In this document: piece by piece, positions 22,769-30,893 of the stretch
Numbering within the stretch: the stretch's first letter is position 1
Layout of the letters: each line of letters begins with the position of its first letter
Assembly (NCBI RefSeq): GCF_014650115.1
Contig: NZ_BMUI01000035.1
Coordinates: 1 to 62,791 of the forward strand
Direction of reading: 5' to 3'
Length of the DNA stretch: 62,791 nt
Source of the DNA: Streptomyces olivaceoviridis
GTDB lineage: Bacteria; Actinomycetota; Actinomycetes; Streptomycetales; Streptomycetaceae
Program-made: the position numbers and the translations under genes
The notes under the pieces: generated by a model
Seen by the model: only the letters and a program-made list of their open reading frames with translations
Told to the model about the DNA's origin: nothing
The model's database searches: none

Positions 22769-24454
22769 ATGACCACCACCCCCGTCTGGAACCCCCAGCG
22801 GCCCAGCCCGATGCCGTACCACCGCTACCGCCCCTTCCAGGACCGGGTGAGCGTGCCCGTGGCCGACCGGGCCTGGCCCGCCGCCCGGATCGAGCGCGCC
22901 CCGCTCTGGGTGCCCGTGGATCTGCGCGACGGCAACCAGGCGCTGGCCGAGCCCATGGACACGCCCCGCAAGCGCCGCTTCTTCGACCTGCTGGTGGCGG
23001 TGGGCTTCAAGGAGATCGAGGTCGGCTATCCCTCCGCGAGCCGTACCGACTTCGACTTCGTCCGGCACCTGGCGGACGGCGGGGTGGTACCGGACGACGT
23101 GACGCCCGTCGTCTTCACGCCCGCCCGCGCCGACCTGATCGACCGGACCTTCGACGCGATCGAGGGGCTGCCGCGGGCCGTGGTCCACCTGTACATCGCC
23201 ACCTCGCCGGTCTGGCGGGAGGTGGTGCTCGGCCGCAGCCGGGCCGAGGTGTGGCGGACCGTGCGCGGGGCGGCGGAGCACATGGCCCGGCGGGCCGGGG
23301 ACGCGCCCGGCGTCCGCTTCCAGTTCTCGCCGGAGACGTTCAATCTCACCGAGCCGGACTTCGTCCTCGAACTGTGCGACGGGCTCACGGAGCTGTGGGA
23401 CGCGAGCCCGGACCGCCCGGTCACCCACAACCTGCCGGCGACCGTGGAGATCGCCACGCCGAACGTCTACGCCGACCAGATCGAGTACGCGCACCGCAAC
23501 CTCGCCCGCCGGGACTCCGTGATCCTCTCGGTGCATCCGCACAACGACCGCGGCACGGGGGTCGCCTGCGCCGAACTCGCCGTGCTGGCCGGCGCCCAGA
23601 GGGTGGAGGGCTGCCTGTTCGGCAACGGCGAGCGCACCGGTAACGTCGACCTGGTGACCCTCGCACTCAACCTCTACGCCCAGGGGGTCGACCCCATGGT
23701 CGACCTCGGCGACATCGACGCCGTACGGGAGACGGTGGAGCACTGCAACCGGCTGCCGGTGCACCCGCGGCACCCCTATGCCGGGGACCTGGTCCACACG
23801 GCGTTCTCCGGCACCCACCAGGACGCGATCGGCAAGGGACTGGCCGAGCACGCGCGCCGCGCCCGGGAGTCGGGGGTGCCGAAGGCCCAGGCGCCGTGGT
23901 CGGTGCCGTATCTGCCGATCGACCCGGCGGACGTGGGGCGGTCGTACGAGGCGGTGATCCGCGTCAACTCCCAGTCGGGCAAGGGCGGGGTGGCGTATCT
24001 GCTGCGCACGCACCACGGCATCGACCTGCCGGCGCGGATGCGGGCCGACTTCGCGCGGGTCGTGCAGGAGGCGACGGACGACAGCGGGCGGGAGGCGACG
24101 CCGAAGGAGCTGTACGAGCTCTTCCGGGCGACCTACCTGACGGACGGGGCGGCGGTACGGCTGCATGACTGGTCCGCGTGGGAACAGGCCCCCGGCGTGC
24201 ACCGCTTCGTCTGCACCCTGGAGGCCGGCGACCGCGTCGGCGACCACGAGGGCACGGGCGCCGGTCCGCTGACCGCCTTCGTCGACGCGCTGGCCGGTGC
24301 GGGCGTCGCGGTCGAGGTCCTGGACTTCACCGAGGACGGGACGGCGGCCTTCGCCGAGTGCCGGGTCGGCGGCGTCACGGCCTGGGGCGCGGGAACGGGA
24401 CCGTCGGCCGCCGTGCACGCGGTGCTGTCCGCGGTGAACCGGGCGGTGCGATGA
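22769..24454 (+). CDS. leuA: 2-isopropylmalate synthase (type 2 LeuA)
   Basis: Product of 561 aa, the usual length for actinobacterial LeuA. It condenses 2-ketoisovalerate with acetyl-CoA, the first committed step of leucine synthesis. VPVDLRDGNQAL (~49-58), FKEIEVGYPSASRTDFDF, QFSPETFNLTEPDF, SVHPHNDRGTGVA (~254-266, metal-binding HxH), and LFGNGERTGNVDLVTL mark the catalytic barrel. The C-terminal ~130 residues form the LeuA dimer/regulatory domain that binds leucine. ATG 22769 is preceded by GAGAGG; the frame is open further up but overlaps the attenuator. Its TGA overlaps the next start as ATGA. Control is likely by the leader-peptide attenuator just upstream. Confidence 0.96.
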   Translation: MTTTPVWNPQRPSPMPYHRYRPFQDRVSVPVADRAWPAARIERAPLWVPVDLRDGNQALAEPMDTPRKRRFFDLLVAVGFKEIEVGYPSASRTDFDFVRHLADGGVVPDDVTPVVFTPARADLIDRTFDAIEGLPRAVVHLYIATSPVWREVVLGRSRAEVWRTVRGAAEHMARRAGDAPGVRFQFSPETFNLTEPDFVLELCDGLTELWDASPDRPVTHNLPATVEIATPNVYADQIEYAHRNLARRDSVILSVHPHNDRGTGVACAELAVLAGAQRVEGCLFGNGERTGNVDLVTLALNLYAQGVDPMVDLGDIDAVRETVEHCNRLPVHPRHPYAGDLVHTAFSGTHQDAIGKGLAEHARRARESGVPKAQAPWSVPYLPIDPADVGRSYEAVIRVNSQSGKGGVAYLLRTHHGIDLPARMRADFARVVQEATDDSGREATPKELYELFRATYLTDGAAVRLHDWSAWEQAPGVHRFVCTLEAGDRVGDHEGTGAGPLTAFVDALAGAGVAVEVLDFTEDGTAAFAECRVGGVTAWGAGTGPSAAVHAVLSAVNRAVR

Positions 24455-25260
24455 CGGAGCCGACGACGGAGGTGCCGGAGGTGCTGCGCGCCGAGGACGT
24501 GCACGTCGTCCGGGACGGGCGGCCCATCCTCCAGGAGGTCTCCCTGACCGTCCGGGCCGGTGAGCACTGGGCGCTGCTCGGCGCCAACGGCGCGGGCAAG
24601 TCCACTCTGCTGGGGCTGCTCGGCGCGCTGGTCCATCCGACCCGGGGCACGGTGGAGGTGCTCGGACACCGGCTGGGCCGGGTGGATCTGCGCGAGCTGC
24701 GGGCCCTGGTCGGGCACGTCGACCCGCGCCATCCGCTGACCTCGCCGCTGCGGGTACGGGACGTGGTGCTCACCGGGGTGACGAACTCGGTCGAGCCGGT
24801 CCCCCGGTGGCGGCCCACCCCGGAGCAGACGGAGCGGGCCGAGGCACTGCTGGCCACGCTGGGGCTGGGGGCGCTGCGGGACGCCCGGTGGCCGACCCTC
24901 TCACAGGGACAGCGCGGCCGGACGCTGATCGCGCGGGCGTTGATGCCCCGGCCGCGGCTGCTGCTCCTGGACGAGCCGGCGACCGGCCTGGACCTGCCCG
25001 GCCGCGAGCAGCTGATCGATGCGCTGGAGGAGCTGCGGGCGGCTCACCCGGCGCTGGCGACGGTGCTGGTCACCCACCATCTGGAGGAGCTGCCGGCGGG
25101 TACCACGCACGCCGTGCTGCTGCGCGACGGACGGGTGCTGGCCTCGGGGCCGGTCGCGTCGGTGCTCACCGGCGACCAGGTCGGCAAGTGCTTCGACCTG
25201 CCGTTGACGCTGGCGCGGCACGAGGGGCGCTGGAGCGTGCGGATCCGGCGCGGGGCGTGA
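24451..25260 (+). CDS. ABC-type ATP-binding protein
   Basis: A 269-aa protein: Walker A LLGANGAGKSTLLG (~43-56), Q-loop region GHVDPRHPL, signature PTLSQGQRGRTLIARAL, Walker B LLLLDEPATGLD, switch VLVTHHLEELP. It has no membrane domain and no permease gene beside it. This resembles single-domain ModF-like or orphan ATPases. It is translationally coupled to leuA through ATGA, which is a common neighbourhood in Streptomyces but gives no obvious leucine-related role. Confidence 0.85.
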   Translation: MTEPTTEVPEVLRAEDVHVVRDGRPILQEVSLTVRAGEHWALLGANGAGKSTLLGLLGALVHPTRGTVEVLGHRLGRVDLRELRALVGHVDPRHPLTSPLRVRDVVLTGVTNSVEPVPRWRPTPEQTERAEALLATLGLGALRDARWPTLSQGQRGRTLIARALMPRPRLLLLDEPATGLDLPGREQLIDALEELRAAHPALATVLVTHHLEELPAGTTHAVLLRDGRVLASGPVASVLTGDQVGKCFDLPLTLARHEGRWSVRIRRGA

Positions 25261-25280
25261 CGGCACGACGGCACGACGAA

Positions 25281-25314
25281 GGGGGTGCCCAGGCCGCTCG
25301 GGGCGGGCACCCCC
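25281..25314. terminator. Perfect 10-bp hairpin between convergent genes
   Basis: GGGGGTGCCC, 14-nt loop, GGGCACCCCC. It ends the leuA-ABC transcript and, from the other side, the EF-hand gene. Confidence 0.85.
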
Positions 25315-25327
25315 TGTCGCCGGCGGG

Positions 25328-25540
25328 TCACTTGCTCAGGTAGGCCCAGAACTCGTCGAACGACAGCACCTTGTCGCCGTTGAGGTCGCGGGTCTTGATG
25401 ACGGCCTCCGCGACCGCCTCGGTGACGTTCCAGTCACCCTGCTGCGCGAGGGCGGACTTGAACTCCGCTGCGGTGATGAATCCGTCACCGTCCGCGTCGA
25501 TCCGCTGGAACTGCTTGCGTGCTTCCTCGATGTCCGCCAC
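25328..25540 (-). CDS. Small EF-hand calcium-binding protein
   Basis: GTG at 25540 after a GGGGCGG stretch; 70 aa. Two EF-hand loops are complete: DADGDGFITAAE and DLNGDKVLSFDE, each with ligands at positions 1, 3, 5 and 12. This is the calmodulin-like small Cab protein type known in Streptomyces, thought to buffer or sense calcium during aerial growth. Single gene, apparently cytoplasmic. Confidence 0.9.
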   Translation of the reverse strand: MADIEEARKQFQRIDADGDGFITAAEFKSALAQQGDWNVTEAVAEAVIKTRDLNGDKVLSFDEFWAYLSK

Positions 25541-25599
25541 CGATCCGCCCCTTTTGGTCGTGTTTCTCATGCCGTGCTGGCGTACTGACGCAGGTCAGA

Positions 25600-26511
25600 T
25601 TAACGGCCCGCACGCGAGCGGAGTGCGGCGACCACCCAGGCGAAGTCCTCGGCGTGCGGTGGCGCGGGCTGCCGGTTCACCACGGCGACCAGTTCCCGGT
25701 AGCGGGCCACGCGCTCGTCGAAGCCGGCCGTCATGCGGTCCAGTACGTCGCCCCGGTCGGCGTCGCCGAACAGTTCGTCCAGCACCTCCTCGGCCCCGGG
25801 TCCGGTGGGGTCCACGCCACGCTCGCGGGCCGGTGCCACCAGCTCCACCAGCCGCTTGGCGAACCACAGCGACCGCCCGCCCGGCTCGCCGGGCCGCCGG
25901 TCGGCCGCGTTGAACTCGACAGCCCGGCGCATCTGCGCCCGGAACGCCGGGTCCTGGAGCATCTCGGCCAGCTCCACCCAGGCGTCCACCTCCTCGGGCG
26001 TGGGGTCCTCCGCCAGGTGGACGGCGGTGCGCCGCATCCGCTCCCGGATGTCGGGGTCCACGGTGTCGAGCCCGTGCAGCGTCTCCGCCACGAACTCCTC
26101 CATGATCCGCTGCCGTTCGGCGGCGGACAGTCGCGCCAGCTTGTTCACGAGTGTCGTCTCCTCTGCGGTCGAACCACGTCGCGCCACGGTGGACAGCACC
26201 GCACGGGTCACCTTCAGCGACCGGATCTGCGCGTCCAGCGCCGCCACATGCGTGGCCGCGACCTGGGCCACGGTCCGCTCGCCGGCCAGCACCCCGCGCA
26301 CGTCCGCCAGGCCGAGACCCAGTTCGCGCAGGGTGCGGATCAGCTCCAGGCGGGCGACGCCACCGGCGTCGTAGAGCCGGTAGCCGCCGGCCGACCGGGT
26401 CACCGGGGTGAGCACGCCAGCGTCGGACCAGTAGCGGATGGTGCGCACGCTCAGTCCGGTGGCGCGGGCCAGCTCGCCGATGGTGAGAAGTCCGGTGCCG
26501 TCCTCGATCAT
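25600..26511 (-). CDS. MerR-family transcriptional regulator
   Basis: A 303-aa product from ATG 26511. The N-terminal HTH TIGELARATGLSVRTIRYW with AGGYRLYD and the coiled coil (LIRTLRELGLGLADVRGVL) are canonical. The C-terminal ~190 residues form a helical domain (AERQRIMEEFVAETL, EVDAWVELAEML, VDPTGPGAEEVLDELFGD) of the kind found in larger Streptomyces MerR proteins, with no metal-binding cysteines visible. It is divergent from the GNAT gene with only about 48 bp between starts, so it likely controls that gene. Confidence 0.85.
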   Translation of the reverse strand: MIEDGTGLLTIGELARATGLSVRTIRYWSDAGVLTPVTRSAGGYRLYDAGGVARLELIRTLRELGLGLADVRGVLAGERTVAQVAATHVAALDAQIRSLKVTRAVLSTVARRGSTAEETTLVNKLARLSAAERQRIMEEFVAETLHGLDTVDPDIRERMRRTAVHLAEDPTPEEVDAWVELAEMLQDPAFRAQMRRAVEFNAADRRPGEPGGRSLWFAKRLVELVAPARERGVDPTGPGAEEVLDELFGDADRGDVLDRMTAGFDERVARYRELVAVVNRQPAPPHAEDFAWVVAALRSRAGR

Positions 26512-26559
26512 GTCTGCGAGTCTGGGCCTTCCAGTGGGTGGAGACTCAAGGAGCGGGTT

Positions 26560-27213
26560 TTGGAGACCTTGCGGGACATTCTCGACGCGGTGGCGGCCGG
26601 TGCCTTCCCGCCGGCGGACGGCGGTACGACGATCGTGGCGCAGCCCTCGGAGCGGGACGCCGGGGTGCTGTCCTTCACCGCGCACTCGGTGGTCTTCACC
26701 GACGAGGACCCGGAGTGGGTGCGCGCGACGCTGCGCGGCGTGGACTGCGATCCCCTGGCGGCCACGATGCACCCGCGCTTCCTGACCGCCCTCCTGGACC
26801 GGACCGGACGCCGGGCCGAGACCGTCGACGCGGTGCTGGTGGGCGACCCGCTGCCGGGTGAGCCCCCGCTCGCGCTGACGGAGATCGAGGACGCCGGCCA
26901 CCCCCGGATCCGGTACGCCCGGGGGCGCCGGGACGAGGTGCGGGCCTGGGTGGCCGACGGCGGGGTGCTGGTCATGGGGCGTGGGGTCGCCGGGCGGCTG
27001 GAGGTGTCGGTGGAGGTGGCCGAGGACGCCCGGCACCGGGGGCTCGGGCGGCTGCTGGTGACCGCCGCCCGGCAGCTCGCCACGGAGCCGCTGTGGGCGC
27101 AGGTCACCCCGGGGAACGCCCGCAGCCTACGGGCGTTCCAGGCCGCCGGGTACCGTCCGGTGGGCGCGGAACTGCTGCTTCAGCGGAAGATGCCGGTGTG
27201 CCCCAGTGAGTAG
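26560..27213 (+). CDS. GNAT-family N-acetyltransferase
   Basis: TTG start at 26560 with AAGGAG 6 nt upstream; 217 aa. The C-terminal part has the acetyl-CoA loop AEDARHRGLGRLLVTAA and the downstream LWAQVTPGNARSLRAFQAAGY helix typical of GNATs. The N-terminal ~110 residues are a family-specific extension (FTAHSVVFTDEDPEWV). Substrate unknown. Its last 34 bp overlap the convergent beta-propeller gene. Confidence 0.8.
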   Translation: METLRDILDAVAAGAFPPADGGTTIVAQPSERDAGVLSFTAHSVVFTDEDPEWVRATLRGVDCDPLAATMHPRFLTALLDRTGRRAETVDAVLVGDPLPGEPPLALTEIEDAGHPRIRYARGRRDEVRAWVADGGVLVMGRGVAGRLEVSVEVAEDARHRGLGRLLVTAARQLATEPLWAQVTPGNARSLRAFQAAGYRPVGAELLLQRKMPVCPSE

Positions 27214-28367
27214 CGGCCCGGCTGGGGGTAGACGGCGAGGCCGTGCGGGCCGCTGCCGACCTTGACGCGGGCCAGTTCGGCGCCGGTGCGGGTGTCGATG
27301 GCGTACACCTCGGAGTTGTAGCGGCCGGACAGCCACAGCACCTTGCCGTCGGTGGATACCCCGCCCATGTCGGGGCTGCCGCCGCCGGGCAGGCGCCACT
27401 TCTTGGTGAGCCGGTTCCGGGTGAAGTCGAAGATCGAGATGGTGCCCTCGCCCCGGTTGGAGATGTACATCTCGCGGGAGTCGCGGCTGACGTAGAGGCC
27501 GTGGGCGCCCTTGCCGGTGGCGAGGAACCGGGGCGGGGTGAACTTGTCGCCGTCGAGGATCCACAAGCCGTTGGCCATCATGTCGGCGATGTAGAACAGC
27601 TTCCCGTCCGGTGAGATCTTGACGTCCTGCGGCATGGCGCCGTGGAACGGCAGCTTCTCCTGGGCGACCACCTTCATCCGCGCCGTGTCGACCTTGAGGA
27701 TCTCGCCGCTGAACTCGCAGGAGACGATGAAGTAGCGGCCGTCGATGGAGAAGTCGGCGTGGTTGACGCCGTAGCAGCTGACCGGGAGGGCCTTGACGAC
27801 CTTCATGGTGTGCGCGTCGCGGAAGACCAGCTGGCGGTCCATGGAGGCCATGACGACGGCGTACTTGCCGTCGGGCGTGAAGTACAGGTTGTACGGGTCG
27901 TGCACGGCGACCGGCTTGCCGGCCCGGCCGGTCCGCGGGTCGATCGGGGTGAGGCTGTTGCCGAGGTCGTTGTTGACCCAGAGGGTCTTCAGGTCCCAGG
28001 ACGGCACGACGTGCTGGGGCTGGCGGCCGACCGGGATGGTCTCGACGATCCGGTAGGTGGCGGGGTCGATGACGGTGACGGTGTCGGAGTTGGTGTTGGG
28101 CACGTACACCCGGGAGGGGAAGTCCTTGACCACGGGCGAGAGCCGGTTCGGCCGGTCGGCGGCGTAGAGGTCGGCCGGGTCGTCCACCGGCGGCATCCCC
28201 GGCAACACGTCGACCAGCGGCTTCCTCACCTTCGGCTGGACCGGCGCCTTGCTGCCGACGGCCTCGTCCGGGTGGTCGCGGGACCCGCCGCCGCACGCGG
28301 AGAGCAGTGTCAGGACGGTGACGGCGGCACCGGCGGCCAGCAGGCGGGCGGCTTTCGAGGTTCGCAT
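27180..28367 (-). CDS. YVTN-type beta-propeller lipoprotein
   Basis: A 395-aa product. The lipoprotein signal ends in LLSACGGG (lipobox Cys ~25). Seven-bladed propeller repeats follow: VYVPNTNSDTVTVIDP, TLWVNNDLGNSLTPIDP, YAVVMASMDRQLVFRD, YFIVSCEFSGEILKVD, LFYIADMMANGLWILD, MYISNRGEGTISIFDF, and a final VYAIDTRTGAELARV blade. Extracytoplasmic and membrane-anchored; role unknown. TGATG overlap with the upstream deacetylase-like gene shows a two-gene operon and suggests a shared envelope function. Confidence 0.85.
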   Translation of the reverse strand: MRTSKAARLLAAGAAVTVLTLLSACGGGSRDHPDEAVGSKAPVQPKVRKPLVDVLPGMPPVDDPADLYAADRPNRLSPVVKDFPSRVYVPNTNSDTVTVIDPATYRIVETIPVGRQPQHVVPSWDLKTLWVNNDLGNSLTPIDPRTGRAGKPVAVHDPYNLYFTPDGKYAVVMASMDRQLVFRDAHTMKVVKALPVSCYGVNHADFSIDGRYFIVSCEFSGEILKVDTARMKVVAQEKLPFHGAMPQDVKISPDGKLFYIADMMANGLWILDGDKFTPPRFLATGKGAHGLYVSRDSREMYISNRGEGTISIFDFTRNRLTKKWRLPGGGSPDMGGVSTDGKVLWLSGRYNSEVYAIDTRTGAELARVKVGSGPHGLAVYPQPGRYSLGHTGIFR

Positions 28368-29143
28368 CAGCTCAGCAGCTCCGTGGTGGTGACCGCGCGC
28401 AGTCCGCGGCGGCCGAGTTCGGTCAGGACGTCGGGGAGGGCGGCGACCGTGTCGGGGTATCCGAAGTGCAGGCTCACCACCGATCCGTTGCGTACGCCGG
28501 CGAGGACCTCACGGGTGACGGCGGCGGCGCCGGGGCGGGTGTAGTCGAGCGAGTCGACGTCGTACGACAGCACGTGCGGGTAGCCGGCGGCGCGGGCCAG
28601 CCGGGCGACGAGCGGGGAGGCGGCCGGGGCGCGGGAGGGGCGGAACCAGGTGCCGATGGAGCCGGTGAGCCGCTTGAGCCGCGCGGCGCAGTCGGTGATC
28701 TCCCGGCGGGCCTCCGCCTCGGGCAGGGTGTTGACGCCGATGTGCCGCTGGGTGTGGTTGCCGAGGTCGTGGCCGCCGTCGAGGATGCGGCGGGCGAGGT
28801 CCGGGTGCTGGTCCAGCCAGGTGCCGACGGCGAGCACGGTCAGCCGCGCACCGCGCTGTTCGGCGGTGTCGAGCAGCGCGCGGGCGAGGGCCGGATCCCC
28901 CTGGCCGTGGAAGGTGAGGGCCACCTGGGGGCGGGTGCGGGGGCCGTGGGTGATCTGGGCGGGCTGGCCCGGGTAGGCGCGGGGGCCCGCCGGGGGGTGC
29001 GCCGAGGACTGCGTGGGGGCGGCCGAGACGGGGGGCCGGGCGGCGTGTCCGGTGCCGCATCCGGCGGCGAGCGCACCGCCGGCGGCGATTTTGGCGCCGG
29101 TGCGCAGCACGGCACGGCGGTGGATGGGGGTCACCCGCACCAT
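28367..29143 (-). CDS. Polysaccharide deacetylase-like protein with altered NodB motif 1
   Basis: A 258-aa protein with a Tat-like N-terminus (HRRAVLRTGAKIAAGG) and possible lipobox AAGCG. The NodB fold is recognisable: PQVALTFHGQGD, motif 2 GNHTQRHIG (metal-binding histidines), WFRPSRAPA (motif 3), YDVDSLDYTRP and SVVSLHFGYPDT. In active enzymes motif 1 reads T-F-D-D-G; here it is T-F-H-G-Q-G, so the catalytic base Asp is replaced. Deacetylase activity may be lost or altered. It is the first gene of the operon with the propeller lipoprotein. Confidence 0.8.
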   Translation of the reverse strand: MVRVTPIHRRAVLRTGAKIAAGGALAAGCGTGHAARPPVSAAPTQSSAHPPAGPRAYPGQPAQITHGPRTRPQVALTFHGQGDPALARALLDTAEQRGARLTVLAVGTWLDQHPDLARRILDGGHDLGNHTQRHIGVNTLPEAEARREITDCAARLKRLTGSIGTWFRPSRAPAASPLVARLARAAGYPHVLSYDVDSLDYTRPGAAAVTREVLAGVRNGSVVSLHFGYPDTVAALPDVLTELGRRGLRAVTTTELLS

Positions 29144-29223
29144 TTAAGGGGTGATGAGTAAGAAATCGGGCGATTGGTGCCGTGCGTCGAGCGCGGGTCG
29201 TCGTGGCTGGTCACCCGGTTCCC

Positions 29224-29240
29224 GCGCCCCTTCGGGGCGC
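29224..29240. terminator. Hairpin after the GHKL kinase gene
   Basis: GCGCCCC-TTC-GGGGCGC, 3 bp past the stop of the minus-strand gene at 29243. Compact tetraloop-like stem. Confidence 0.7.
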
Positions 29241-29242
29241 TT

Positions 29243-29746
29243 CTAGCGGTCGGCGACCCGCATCTCGAACCATGTCGTCTTGCCCCGCGGCAGCAGGTCG
29301 ACGCCCCAGCGGTCGGCGAGCTTGTCGACGAGGAACAGTCCGCGTCCGCTGACGTCCAGTTCCTGGACCGGCATCAGACAGGGCAGCCCGCGCGAGGGGT
29401 CGCGGACCTCGACCCGGAGCCAGCCGGTGCGGCGGCGCATGCGCAGGCAGAAGACGCGGGCGCCGGTGTGCCGTACGGCGTTGCCGACGAGTTCCGACAC
29501 GAGCAGGACGGCGTCCTCGGCCAGTTTGGGGGTGAGCCGCCAGGTGCGCAGCACGACGACCTGGGCGAGCCGGCGGGCGGTGGCCGCGGACTCCGGGCGG
29601 GACGGCAGCGGGACCTCCGCCTCCGTCGGGTTCCCGAACAGTTCGAGCGCCTTGAGTCCCTGTTCGTCCTCGACCGCGGGTGACCAGCGTGCAACGGCCG
29701 CACGGCTGTCTCCCCGCGGCTGTTCGATGCCCTCCAGCCCCGCCAT
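29243..29746 (-). CDS. ATP-binding GHKL protein (RsbW/SpoIIAB-like anti-sigma kinase)
   Basis: ATG 29746 with GGGGGC upstream; 167 aa. The HATPase_c motifs are visible: N box EDAVLLVSELVGNAVRHTG, G1 box VEVRDPSRGLP, G2 DVSGRGLFLVDKLADRWG. Streptomyces carries dozens of such single-domain proteins acting on anti-sigma antagonists or as orphan regulators. No antagonist gene is adjacent. The ~300-bp spacer upstream (29747-30045) contains no gene; around 29930-29950 it has a TTAAGGTTGGGTTAAGG direct repeat. Confidence 0.85.
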   Translation of the reverse strand: MAGLEGIEQPRGDSRAAVARWSPAVEDEQGLKALELFGNPTEAEVPLPSRPESAATARRLAQVVVLRTWRLTPKLAEDAVLLVSELVGNAVRHTGARVFCLRMRRRTGWLRVEVRDPSRGLPCLMPVQELDVSGRGLFLVDKLADRWGVDLLPRGKTTWFEMRVADR

Positions 29747-30045
29747 GCCCCCATGATGGCCGTCCGGAGCCGTCTTGGGGGCCGTTCCGGGGGAATACGC
29801 CCCTCGCACGCCCCTGTCCCGCGCCCGTCGATCGGCATATGCCGTCGACATGTCGATGTCCGGTACAGCCTGGCTGACCTGCGGCGACGGCTCACTTCCT
29901 GGCAATCGTCGGGCTCCCTCGACAAGGCAGGCTTAAGGTTGGGTTAAGGCTCCCATAAACCGCCCCATCGAGGGACCCGAATCAGACGACGCGTCAATTG
30001 CAAGGCGACCCGCGGAAGTCGGCGGGGCGTTCACGCCGTTGACGG

Positions 30046-30813
30046 TCAGACGAACTTGGCCTTGCCCGGCCCCTCCTCCACGAAGCTGCGCATGCCGCGC
30101 TCGCGGTCCTCGGTGGCGAACAGACCCGCGAACCAGTTCCGTTCGACGGCGAGCCCGGTGTCGATGTCGGCCTCCAGACCGGTGTCGACGGACTCCTTGG
30201 CCGCGCGCAGCGCGATGGCCGGGCCCTGGGCGAGCCGCGCGGCCCAGGCGTGCGCCTGCTCGTACACCTCGGCGGCCGGTACGACGCGGTCCACCAGGCC
30301 GATGGCGAGGGCCTCGTCGGCCTTGACCTGACGGCCCGTGAAGATCAGGTCCTTGGCCTTGGAGGGGCCGATCAGCCGGGGCAGCCGCTGGGTGCCGCCG
30401 GCGCCCGGGATCAGGCCGAGCAGGATCTCGGGCTGGCCGAGCTTGGCGTTGTCGGCGGCGATGCGGTAGTCGGCGCACAGGGCGAGCTCGCAGCCGCCGC
30501 CGAGGGCGTAGCCGGTGATGGCCGCGACGACGGGCTTGGGGATGCGGGCGACGGCGGTGAAGGAGTCCTGGAGGGCGCGGGAGCGGCGGACCATCGCCGC
30601 GTGGTCCATGGCCTGCATCTCCTTGATGTCCGCGCCCGCCGCGAACACCCGCTCGCCGCCGTAGATCACCACGGCGCGTACGTCGTCGCGGTCCGCGGCC
30701 TCCTCGGCCAGCTCCTTCAGCCGGTCCTGGGTGGCGATGTCCAGCGCGTTCATCGGCGGCCGGTCGAGCCGCAGGGTGCCGACGCCTTCGGCGACTTCGA
30801 GAGTGACGGTCAT
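30046..30813 (-). CDS. Enoyl-CoA hydratase/isomerase family protein
   Basis: A 255-aa crotonase: VGTLRLDRPPMNAL, ERVFAAGADIKEM (oxyanion hole), ITGYALGGGCELAL (second oxyanion residue), AKLGQPEILLGLIPGAGGTQRLP carrying the catalytic Glu pair, then GLVDRVVP and a C-terminal helix. It hydrates trans-2-enoyl-CoA in beta-oxidation or related pathways. Monocistronic by spacing. ATG 30813 is chosen because the domain begins there; an upstream in-frame start (30843) adds ten atypical residues. Confidence 0.92.
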   Translation of the reverse strand: MTVTLEVAEGVGTLRLDRPPMNALDIATQDRLKELAEEAADRDDVRAVVIYGGERVFAAGADIKEMQAMDHAAMVRRSRALQDSFTAVARIPKPVVAAITGYALGGGCELALCADYRIAADNAKLGQPEILLGLIPGAGGTQRLPRLIGPSKAKDLIFTGRQVKADEALAIGLVDRVVPAAEVYEQAHAWAARLAQGPAIALRAAKESVDTGLEADIDTGLAVERNWFAGLFATEDRERGMRSFVEEGPGKAKFV

Positions 30814-30844
30814 GGAGGTCAGGTTAACGGCCACTAACGACAAT

Positions 30845-30877
30845 GGGCCCGGTGCCGTAGGTCACAGCACCGGGCCC
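30845..30877. terminator. Perfect 11-bp hairpin
   Basis: GGGCCCGGTGC, 11-nt loop, GCACCGGGCCC, 16 bp after the stop of the minus-strand L,D-transpeptidase gene. Confidence 0.85.
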
Positions 30878-30893
30878 TTACGTCAGACGGGGC

